Assembly: GCF_000971335.1 (NCBI RefSeq)
Contig: NZ_JZJL01000042.1
Span: 1 to 44,812 of the forward strand
DNA from: Chromobacterium vaccinii
GTDB lineage: Bacteria; Pseudomonadota; Gammaproteobacteria; Burkholderiales; Chromobacteriaceae
Length of the DNA stretch: 44,812 bases
Direction: 5' to 3'
Numbering within the stretch: position 1 is the first letter of the stretch; each line of letters opens with the position of its first letter. Of this stretch, positions 1 to 6,281 are shown in pieces. Below the pieces are notes generated by a model. The model was not told where the DNA came from and searched no databases. It saw nothing but the letters and a program-made list of their open reading frames with translations. The translations under genes and the position numbers were made by a program.

Positions 1-108
1 GCACAGTGCATTGAATTACCTGACCCCGGCCGAATACCGGGAGAAACGCTTACCCCAACCACGCCTGATTGCTACCTAATCAGTGGTATACCAACTGGGG
101 AAAGGTCA
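1..108 (+). mobile_element. Right end of an IS3-family insertion sequence (partial)
   Basis: The first 108 bases hold the end of a transposase gene followed by a short non-coding tail that finishes in ...GGTCA. IS3-family elements end in TG...CA, and the reverse complement here reads TGACCTTTCCCCAGTTGG, which resembles right inverted repeats of that family. The rest of the element lies outside the window, so neither the partner repeat nor a target duplication can be checked. The exact boundary at 108 is inferred. Confidence 0.65.
2..79 (+). CDS. IS3-family transposase OrfB, C-terminal end (partial)
   Basis: An open frame enters from the left edge and stops at 77-79. It encodes the terminal HSALNYLTPAEYREK segment and about ten more residues. 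That ending, just after the DDE integrase core, is characteristic of IS3-family OrfB proteins, where the final Glu-containing helix is followed by a Y-x-T-P-x-E-[YF] motif. Only 25 codons are visible, so it cannot be said whether the transposase is intact. The gene points toward the sensor kinase downstream and could supply read-through transcription to it. Confidence 0.75.
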   Translation, partial: HSALNYLTPAEYREKRLPQPRLIAT

Positions 109-124
109 ATGTAGTGTGAATTCT

Positions 125-206
125 TGGACAGACTGTCCATCTTATGTCGTTGCGGGAGATCTGCATTTTTGCAAAAATGCGCGGCAGATATTTTATGCAG
201 CGCATA
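125..206. repeat. Cluster of three short palindromes in the kinase leader
   Basis: Between the IS end and the kinase start are three inverted repeats: TGGACAG-A-CTGTCCA at 125-139, a perfect 18-base palindrome GCATTTTTGCAAAAATGC at 163-180, and TATGC-AGC-GCATA at 194-206. The stretch is more AT-rich than its surroundings. They could be operators or the original promoter region of the kinase gene. No regulator can be named from sequence alone. Confidence 0.5.
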
Positions 207-244
207 TTATTCAAAATGTCGAATTAACCCCTAGGGCGGAAGTC

Positions 245-2425
245 TTGAGCAAATTCAAGGGCGGCGAGTGGCTGCTATTCGGCGCGGTCTGGCTTGCCTG
301 CACGCTGCTTGTGACGGCGCAGTGGGGAGTGAGCGAATATCGCCGCTTGCAGGACGGCTTCGAGCTGGCCGCGCATCAGGCGTATGCGGGTGTGGCCAGG
401 CGGCTGGACCAGAACGAGTCGGTGCTGTCGGCGATCGATGCGCTGCTGTTGTCGCGCGAGCCGTTTGATGCGGCTGCCGTCGGCGCCTTTTCCCGTGAGA
501 TGCTTCCCCGTTATCAGCAGTTGTACGCCATCCAGTTTCTCCGCAATGTTTCCGCCGATAATCGGGTGGTTTTCCTGAGAGAGATGGAGCAACGCTTCGG
601 CGAGACTTTCTATATCCGCGATTTCGACGTCGTGGGGCGACGCAGCTGGCAGCCTGCCCCGGTGCGAGCCCAGTCTCTAGTCGTCTCGATGATAGAGCCG
701 GATCTGCCGGCAGCCAGTCCCGTTTATGGTTATGACGTGCTTGGCGATGCCTATTTCGCTCCGGATTTGCGGCGGGCGATTTCCGGCGGGCAGAAAGTGT
801 CTTCTCGTCCCTTCGAACTGTATGACGGCGGTGGGCGGGCCTATCTGCTGATGCAGCCCTTGTTCCGGGACTCGGAATCGCCAGGCAGAAAGCGGCTAGC
901 CGGGATGGCGGTGCTGGTGGTTTTCTGCGATCGGCTGTTGCAATTGCCGGTCGATGCCAGCCTGTCCAATAATCTGGATTTGGCCTTGCTGGCCAAGGAG
1001 GGCGGGCATGAGCTGTTGTATGAGCGGCTTCATCGCGTCGCCGAGCATGATTGGTGGCCGGTCGTCACCCGATTGGAGGCGAAGCTGCCGCTGAACAGCG
1101 AAGCGCAGCCATTCGTGCTGGGCGTCGCCCAGGACGTCCGCGTCAGCGATCTGGCGTTGTTGCCGCTGCTGTTGAGGGAGCTGTTGCTGACGCTGCTGCT
1201 GGCCGCCGCCGGCCTGATATATTCCCAGCGCATGGCCTTGCGCAGGCAGCGCAGCCTGGCGGATGAGGAGCTGTTTCTGCAGAGCGAGCGCGCGTCTGTG
1301 ACCTTGAATGCGATTCATGACGGGGTGATGATCCTGCGCCAGGATCGCAACATTGAAATGGCGAATCCAATGGCGCTGAGGCTGGTGGAAATGCCGGCCG
1401 AAGAGGTGCTGGGCCAGCCTTGCCACGAGGTGTTCCGGCTGCTGGGGGAGCTGGCCTCGGAGTTCGCCGAGGATCCGATAGGCGAGTGCTTCCGCACCGG
1501 TCTGCCGGTGGAGTTGCAGGAAAGAATGCAGCTGACCACCGCGCGTGGCAAGGTGCATTTCGTCGAGGGCGGCGTCGCGCCGCTGCTGTCCCGCGACGGC
1601 GTGCTGATCGGCGTGGTGTGCGCGCTGCGCGACATGGGGCCGCTGCGCCAACGCACGGCCGAGGCGTTGGAGGCCAGCGAAACCCGGGTCAAGGAGCATT
1701 TGGAAAAGCTCTCGCACGTGGCGCGGCTGCACACGATGGGGGAGATGGCTTCGGGCATCGCACATGAGCTCAATCAACCGCTGACCGCCATTTCCAATTA
1801 TTGCCAGGCGGCGATGCAGATGCTGGAGGGCGTGGATGACGCGCCGCCGCAGGTGCATTCGGCGCTGAAGCTGGCGGTGGCGCAGGCGGGCCGGGCCGGC
1901 GAGATCATCAAGCGGCTGCGAGCGCTGGTCAGCAAACGGGCGATCGAGACGCGGCTGATCGATATCAACCAGGTGGTGGGCAACTGCATGTTCCTGGCGG
2001 AGTACGATCTGCGCGAGCGGGGCATCGAAGTGGTGCAGCTATTGTCCGGTTACTCCATCCCGGTGATGGCGGACAGCATTCAGCTGGAGCAGGTGGTGTT
2101 GAACCTGCTGTCCAACGCGATGGATGCCTTGAAGGACGAGCCGCCTATGAAACGGCACGTGATCATCCATACCCGGCGCGAGGGGCGGAAGGGAATCCTG
2201 GAGGTGAGAGACACGGGGCGTGGGATTACTCCCGATCTGCTGGAAGTGCTGTTCCACCCGTTCTTCTCCACCAAGCCGCATGGCATGGGCTTGGGCTTGT
2301 CGATCTGCCAGACCATAGTCGAGCAGTACGGCGGGCTGATCTCGGCCGAAAACATACCGGCCAGCGGCGCCTGCTTCCGGATCGAGCTGCCGCTGGCCCT
2401 GCAGGCGGAGCGGCAGCTGAGCTAG
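245..2425 (+). CDS. Membrane sensor histidine kinase with CHASE-like sensor and PAS domain
   Basis: This is a 726-residue kinase if it starts at TTG 245, which has GGCGGA just upstream. The frame stays open back to an ATG at 83, but that ATG lies inside the IS end, so the longer start is unlikely. Order of parts: membrane helix at 6-28, a periplasmic CHASE-like region at about 30-300, a second helix at 302-328, a PAS domain at about 350-460, a HisKA domain with phospho-acceptor His507 in the motif IAHELNQPL, an N box (NLLSNAMDAL, about 620) and G boxes DTGRGI and GMGLGLSI near 656-690. The HELNQP motif and the C-terminal ATPase resemble the FixL/DctB group. No response regulator is adjacent, so it is an orphan here. 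Its stop is one base from the end of the convergent argR gene. The ligand is unknown. Confidence 0.88.
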   Translation: MSKFKGGEWLLFGAVWLACTLLVTAQWGVSEYRRLQDGFELAAHQAYAGVARRLDQNESVLSAIDALLLSREPFDAAAVGAFSREMLPRYQQLYAIQFLRNVSADNRVVFLREMEQRFGETFYIRDFDVVGRRSWQPAPVRAQSLVVSMIEPDLPAASPVYGYDVLGDAYFAPDLRRAISGGQKVSSRPFELYDGGGRAYLLMQPLFRDSESPGRKRLAGMAVLVVFCDRLLQLPVDASLSNNLDLALLAKEGGHELLYERLHRVAEHDWWPVVTRLEAKLPLNSEAQPFVLGVAQDVRVSDLALLPLLLRELLLTLLLAAAGLIYSQRMALRRQRSLADEELFLQSERASVTLNAIHDGVMILRQDRNIEMANPMALRLVEMPAEEVLGQPCHEVFRLLGELASEFAEDPIGECFRTGLPVELQERMQLTTARGKVHFVEGGVAPLLSRDGVLIGVVCALRDMGPLRQRTAEALEASETRVKEHLEKLSHVARLHTMGEMASGIAHELNQPLTAISNYCQAAMQMLEGVDDAPPQVHSALKLAVAQAGRAGEIIKRLRALVSKRAIETRLIDINQVVGNCMFLAEYDLRERGIEVVQLLSGYSIPVMADSIQLEQVVLNLLSNAMDALKDEPPMKRHVIIHTRREGRKGILEVRDTGRGITPDLLEVLFHPFFSTKPHGMGLGLSICQTIVEQYGGLISAENIPASGACFRIELPLALQAERQLS

Positions 2426-2426
2426 T

Positions 2427-3422
2427 TCAGGATGCGCGCGTCAGCGCGCCGGGCAGGGCGCGTTGGGCGCGTTCCTCGCGCGGCGTGATGTTGAAGTGGT
2501 TGCGGTAGGTGCTGGAGAAATGCGGACCGCTGGAGAAGCCGCAGGCCAGACCGATCTGGACGATGGATTTGCTGGTTTGCTGCAGCAGTTGCCGGGCGCG
2601 GCTCAGACGCAGCTCCAGATAGTATTTCGACGGCACCGTGCCCAGGTATTGCTTGAACAGCCGCTCCAGCTGGCGGCGGGACACGCCGACGTAGTAGGCG
2701 ATGTCGTCGGTGGACAGGGGCTCCTCGATATTCGCTTCCATCAGGCTGACAGCCTCGGTCAGTTTGGGCTGGCTGCCGCCGATGCGGGTGGCCAGCGGGA
2801 TGCGCTGGCGCTCGTTGCCGGGACGGATGCGCTCCATGCTGAACAGCTCGGACAGCTGGGCGATGAATTCGTGGCCCTGCTGCTTGCCGACCAGGTCCAG
2901 CATGAAGTCGAAGGTGGCGGCACCGCCGGCGCAGCTCAGGCAGCGCCCCTCGCTCTCGTACAGATTGGACGTGACGATCACGTCCGGGAATTCCTCGGTC
3001 AGCCGCGCGATTTCGCGCCAGTGTATCGTCGCGCGCTGTCCCGCCAGCAGGCCGGCGCGCGCCAGCCAGTAGCTGCCGCAGCCTAGGCCGGCCAGGGTCA
3101 TCTTGTCGGCGTTGCCGCCCCCCAGGGCCTTGCTCAGGTCTTCCAGCGCGAAATCGCTGACGATCTCGTCGGCCAGGATCAGCAGGTAGTCCAGCTTGGG
3201 CGCGTAGGACAGCGGCAGGTCCACCGCCAGCTTGATGTCGTTGGATAGCTGCACCGGCGCGCCGTCCAGCGACAGCAGCAGCGTTTCGTACAGGCGCTTT
3301 TCCGCCAGCAGATTGGCGTGCGTCAGCACCTCGGAGGCGCTGGCGAAGTCGGCCATCGAGGCGTGGGGCAGGAGCAGGAAGCCAAAGCGCAGGGCTTTGC
3401 CGGTTTGGGGCGGGTGACCCAT
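2427..3422 (-). CDS. argR: ArgR, AraC-family arginine-responsive regulator (Pseudomonas type)
   Basis: The protein has an N-terminal DJ-1/PfpI-like (GATase1-like) domain at about 10-180 and a C-terminal AraC helix-turn-helix domain. The C-terminal third (PKLTEAVSLMEANIEEPL, VSRRQLERLFKQYLG, IGLACGFSSGPHFSS) closely matches what I recall of Pseudomonas aeruginosa ArgR, which activates arginine uptake and catabolic genes. It is not the ArgR/AhrC repressor of enteric bacteria. Position after aotJQM matches the Pseudomonas aot-argR arrangement. The start at 3422 gives 331 residues. An upstream ATG at 3479 would place the first codons inside a terminator-like stem at 3453-3485, so I prefer 3422, although its ribosome-binding site is weak. 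Confidence 0.9.
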   Translation of the reverse strand: MGHPPQTGKALRFGFLLLPHASMADFASASEVLTHANLLAEKRLYETLLLSLDGAPVQLSNDIKLAVDLPLSYAPKLDYLLILADEIVSDFALEDLSKALGGGNADKMTLAGLGCGSYWLARAGLLAGQRATIHWREIARLTEEFPDVIVTSNLYESEGRCLSCAGGAATFDFMLDLVGKQQGHEFIAQLSELFSMERIRPGNERQRIPLATRIGGSQPKLTEAVSLMEANIEEPLSTDDIAYYVGVSRRQLERLFKQYLGTVPSKYYLELRLSRARQLLQQTSKSIVQIGLACGFSSGPHFSSTYRNHFNITPREERAQRALPGALTRAS

Positions 3423-3452
3423 GGTGTGATTGTCTGTGTCAGTTGGCAAAAA

Positions 3453-3485
3453 TGCCGCCATGGCAGGCAAGCCTGGCATGGCGGC
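3453..3485 (-). terminator. Hairpin with T-tract between aotM and argR
   Basis: The inverted repeat pairs GCCGCCATGGCAGG with CCTGGCATGGCGGC around a 4-base loop, with one imperfect pair. Read on the minus strand it is followed by ATTTTTG, as in an intrinsic terminator. It lies downstream of aotM and in the argR leader, so it probably limits read-through from the transporter genes into argR. Confidence 0.6.
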
Positions 3486-3518
3486 GTTATCTCGCCCTGC
3501 ATTGTACGATTTATTTCA

Positions 3519-3548
3519 GCGGGCCGGCACAAATTGTTGCCGGCCCGC
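3519..3548 (-). terminator. GC-rich hairpin just after aotM
   Basis: GCGGGCCGGCA and TGCCGGCCCGC form an 11-bp perfect stem around an 8-base loop, a few bases after the aotM stop codon. On the minus strand it is followed by TGAAATAAAT rather than a clean T-run. It may act as an RNA 3'-end stabiliser or a weak terminator in tandem with the hairpin at 3453-3485. Confidence 0.5.
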
Positions 3549-3554
3549 GCGGCC

Positions 3555-4286
3555 TCACTGCTTGCGGGGCGCGAGGAAGGCCAGGTAGCGGCGCTCGGCC
3601 CGCTTCATCAGCCAGACCAGGCCGAAGGTGAGTGCCAGGTAGATCAGCGCGGCGGTGAGAAAGGGCTCGAACGGCATGTAGCTTTCGCTGTAGATGCGGC
3701 GGGCGACGCCGGTCAGGTCGGCCAGCGTCACCAGGCCGGCGATGGCGGTGCTCTGCAGCATCATGATCACTTCGTTGCTGTAGGCCGGCAGCGCGCGGCG
3801 CAGCGCCGATGGCAGCACGATGCGGCGCAGCATCAGCCACTGGCTCATGCCCATCGAGCGGGCCGCCTCGATTTCGCCCCAGTGGGTGGCGCGGATCTGG
3901 CCGGCGATGATCTCGGTGGTGTAAGCGGCGGTATTCAGCGTGAAGGCCAGGATCGCGCAGACGTAGGCGTCCTGCAGATAGCGCCAGGCCCAGCTGTCGC
4001 GCACCCAGTCGAACTGGGCGAGGCCGTAGTAGATGATGAACAGCTGCACCAGCAGCGGCGTGCCGCGGAACACGTAGCCGAACAGCCAGACCGCGCCCGC
4101 CAGCGCGCGGTTCTTGGAGACGCGGGCCACCGCCAGCGGGACGGCCATGGCCAGGCCCAGCAGCAGGGACAGGCCCAGCAGCTCCAGCGTCAGGATCAGG
4201 CCGTCGGTGCTGGACAGCATCGGGCCGCCGTCATGGGCGCCGAAGAACTCGGGCAGCCGCTCGATAATCAGTTGGGGATCGATCAC
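3555..4286 (-). CDS. aotM: Arginine/ornithine-type ABC transporter permease (HisM/AotM family)
   Basis: This 243-residue inner-membrane permease belongs to the HisMQ group of polar amino acid ABC transporters. It has about five hydrophobic segments. The conserved cytoplasmic EAA-like loop is visible as EIEAARSMGMSQWLMLRRIVLP, truncated here to its core EAARSMGMS...LP. The start overlaps the end of aotQ by four bases (ATGA), indicating translational coupling. Together with AotQ it should form the channel that receives amino acid from AotJ. Substrate (arginine and related basic amino acids) is inferred from the neighbouring argR and the gene order. No ATP-binding subunit is encoded next to it. 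Confidence 0.9.
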   Translation of the reverse strand: MIDPQLIIERLPEFFGAHDGGPMLSSTDGLILTLELLGLSLLLGLAMAVPLAVARVSKNRALAGAVWLFGYVFRGTPLLVQLFIIYYGLAQFDWVRDSWAWRYLQDAYVCAILAFTLNTAAYTTEIIAGQIRATHWGEIEAARSMGMSQWLMLRRIVLPSALRRALPAYSNEVIMMLQSTAIAGLVTLADLTGVARRIYSESYMPFEPFLTAALIYLALTFGLVWLMKRAERRYLAFLAPRKQ

Positions 4287-4969
4287 AGTCCGCTCTCCTT
4301 GGCGCCCATCGAATAGCGTTTCTCCAGCCAGTGGAGCAGCAGGTTGGATACGCCGGTCACCACGAGGAACAGCGCGCCGACGACGACGTAGACATCGAAC
4401 GGCTGCTGGGTGGCGGATTTGGCGGCGTCGGCGCGGTACATCACGTCATTGAGGCCGATCACCGACACCAGCGCGGTGGACTTCACCAGCACCAGCCAGT
4501 TGTTGGAGAAGCTGGGCAGCGCGTAGCGCACCATCTGCGGCAGCTGGATGCGGAAGAACACCCGCAACGGAGACATGCCGTAAGCAAGGCCGGCTTCCAT
4601 CTGGCCCTTGTGCACCGCCATCATCGCGCCGCGGAAGGTTTCCGTCATGTAGGCGCCGAAGATGAAGCCCAGCGTGGCCACGCCGGCGGCGAAGGGGTTG
4701 ATGTCCGGGCTCTGCCAGCCGAAATAGCCGCAGATGTCGTTGAGCGCCATCTGGGCGCCGAAGAACAGCAGGAACATCCACACCAGGTCGGGAATGCCGC
4801 GCACCACGGTGGAGTAGAATTCGGCCAGCAGAGTCAGCGGGCGGGAGTGGCTGGACTTGAACAGCGCGCCGACCAGGCCGAGCGCGACGGACACGACCAG
4901 CGAGGTGCCGGCCAGTTTCAGGGTCAGCACGCCGCCTTCGAGGATGCTGGGAAGGTAGCCTTGAAGCAT
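4283..4969 (-). CDS. aotQ: Arginine/ornithine-type ABC transporter permease (HisQ/AotQ family)
   Basis: A 228-residue membrane protein starting MLQGYLPSILEGGVLTL, typical of HisQ-type permeases. Five hydrophobic segments are visible and the EAA loop reads EAGLAYGMSPLRVFFRIQLP. It is the second gene of the aotJ-aotQ-aotM series, 71 bp after aotJ and overlapping aotM by four bases. It forms a heterodimer with AotM in known family members. The intergenic gap to aotJ contains a perfect palindrome that may reduce its expression relative to the binding protein. Confidence 0.9.
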   Translation of the reverse strand: MLQGYLPSILEGGVLTLKLAGTSLVVSVALGLVGALFKSSHSRPLTLLAEFYSTVVRGIPDLVWMFLLFFGAQMALNDICGYFGWQSPDINPFAAGVATLGFIFGAYMTETFRGAMMAVHKGQMEAGLAYGMSPLRVFFRIQLPQMVRYALPSFSNNWLVLVKSTALVSVIGLNDVMYRADAAKSATQQPFDVYVVVGALFLVVTGVSNLLLHWLEKRYSMGAKESGL

Positions 4970-4995
4970 GAAGCAATCTCGGAAAAGGGGATTGC

Positions 4996-5017
4996 CGACG
5001 CCGGCGCGCCGGCGTCG
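4996..5017 (-). repeat. 22-base perfect palindrome between aotJ and aotQ
   Basis: The sequence CGACGCCGGCG followed by its exact complement forms an 11-bp GC-only-topped stem with no free loop bases, so in RNA it would open a small loop. It sits 23 bases after the aotJ stop. Hairpins at this position in amino acid ABC operons (for example between hisJ and hisQ) protect the binding-protein mRNA and lower downstream expression. There is no T-tract, so it is not a standard terminator. Confidence 0.7.
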
Positions 5018-5040
5018 TATCGGGTGGTTCAGTTCAGGGC

Positions 5041-5805
5041 TCAGCCGCCGTAGATGTCGAAGCTGAAGTACTTGTCCTGGACTTTCTTGTAGGCGCCGTC
5101 CTTGCGGATCTGGTCGATGGCCTTGTTCAGGCGTTCGACCAATGCCTTGTTGCCCTTCTTGACGGCGATGCCGCAGCCCGGGCCAAAGTATTTGACGTCG
5201 GAGTAGTTGGGGCCGACGAAGGCGTAGCCCTTGGCCTGGGCGGTCTTCAGGAACTCCTGCTCGCCGACGGCGCTGTCGACGAACACGGCGTCCACGCGAC
5301 CGGACTTCAGATCCAGGAAGGATTCAGGAGACTTGGCGTAGGACACGATGGCGGCGCCGTTCTTGCCCCAATTGTCCTTGGCGAACTTTTCCTGGGTGGA
5401 GGCGCGCAGCACACCGATCTTCTTGCCCTTCAGGCTGGCGGCGTCCACCTTGGTGCCGTCCTTGGCCACCATGCGGCTGGCGATGTTGTAGTACTTGTGG
5501 GAGAAGTCCACCGCCTTCTGGCGCTCCGGCGTGATCTGCATCGAGGAGATGATGGCGTCGAACTTGTTGGCGTTCAGCGCCGGGATCAGGCCGTCCCAGT
5601 CCTGGGGCACGATCTGGCAGGTGACTTTCATCGCCGCGCACAGCGAATTGGCGATGTCGATGTCGAAACCTTGCGGCTTGCCGTCGGCGCCTTGCTTGGA
5701 GAAGGGCGGGTAGTTGAGATCCACGCCGATGCGCAGGGTTTCCGCCTGGGCGGACAGGGAAGCGAGCAGGGCGATGCCGGCGCTTGCGATCAGGGCTTTT
5801 TTCAT
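5041..5805 (-). CDS. aotJ: Periplasmic basic amino acid-binding protein (AotJ/HisJ family)
   Basis: A 254-residue solute-binding protein for a polar amino acid ABC transporter. The signal peptide is MKKALIASAGIALLASLSAQA, cleaved near residue 21. The mature part starts with the family pattern ETLRIGVDLNYPPFS, then GFDIDIANSLCAAM, DWDGLIPALNANKFDAI and SSMQITPERQKAVDFS, all typical of SBP family 3 and similar to LAO/histidine-binding proteins. The frame is open to 6042, but the signal peptide and AGAGAGAAG-like purine-rich site place the start at 5805. It is the first gene of the transporter operon and is divergent from gdhB. Basic amino acid specificity is inferred from the argR context. Confidence 0.92.
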   Translation of the reverse strand: MKKALIASAGIALLASLSAQAETLRIGVDLNYPPFSKQGADGKPQGFDIDIANSLCAAMKVTCQIVPQDWDGLIPALNANKFDAIISSMQITPERQKAVDFSHKYYNIASRMVAKDGTKVDAASLKGKKIGVLRASTQEKFAKDNWGKNGAAIVSYAKSPESFLDLKSGRVDAVFVDSAVGEQEFLKTAQAKGYAFVGPNYSDVKYFGPGCGIAVKKGNKALVERLNKAIDQIRKDGAYKKVQDKYFSFDIYGG

Positions 5806-6281
5806 GATGTTGCTTCTACTTCTCTCTCGTTGGCCGCTGGCGCGATGCGCAGGCGGCCGGCTTGTAAACCCCGCACCGGAGGCGACGTTAATGTTCCGAT
5901 CCGGGCCGTTTTGTGTTCTGAATTGACCAACGGTTTTTGCGATAGCCAACAATAAGCGGCTGATTTGGTCAATCCCCACAAGCAAGTGCGCACATTCTAC
6001 CTTACTTTTGCGAGCAAATGGAAATATCATAAAAATCAACAAGTTACGCGATAATTGTTTGATGATCTACAATGCGTGCTGTTACGAGATTTGTGTAATT
6101 GTCCGTCGCTTTGCTGTAAGGTGTCGGCTGGATTTTCGGGCGGCTTATGCGCCTGCGTTGTTGCCTCTGGGATAGGCGTGGCGCTTTTTGTGTAAGTGCA
6201 TGTCGCATTAAGGAAATCCGGCCGGGGTGGCGCTATCTACAATGCCCCGACAACCTCCCTGCTCACAACAAGAGAAGCTAA
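5806..6281. promoter_or_regulatory. Divergent aotJ-gdhB control region
   Basis: This 476-base gap has no convincing gene. It is AT-rich around 5990-6080. For aotJ a -10-like TAGAAT lies on the minus strand at 5999-5994 with a poor -35. For the plus strand there is TTACGC (6044-6049) with TACAAT (6068-6073), and a second TACAAT at 6238-6243 nearer gdhB. A further partial ArgR-like half-site, CGTCGC-N8-AA, is at 6104-6119. Long leaders on both sides leave room for regulatory binding. Confidence 0.45.
6179..6216 (+). promoter_or_regulatory. Putative ArgR operator upstream of gdhB
   Basis: TGTCGC at 6201-6206, then eight bases, then AA at 6215-6216 matches the Pseudomonas ArgR half-site TGTCGC-N8-AA exactly. 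A second, degraded copy (TGGCGC at 6179, AA at 6194-6195) lies 22 bases upstream in the same orientation, close to the direct-repeat spacing known for this regulator. The site ends where the -35 box of the TACAAT promoter (6238-6243) would be, and no good -35 is present, as expected for an activated promoter. Confidence 0.6.

Noticed and set aside
83-244. N-terminal extension of the sensor kinase from ATG 83
   Set aside because: The first codons lie in the IS3 end, the composition is unlike the rest, and a TTG with a ribosome-binding site at 245 sits just before the first membrane helix.
5806-6042. 79-residue N-terminal extension of AotJ
   Set aside because: The signal peptide beginning at 5805 marks the true start; the extension covers the promoter region.
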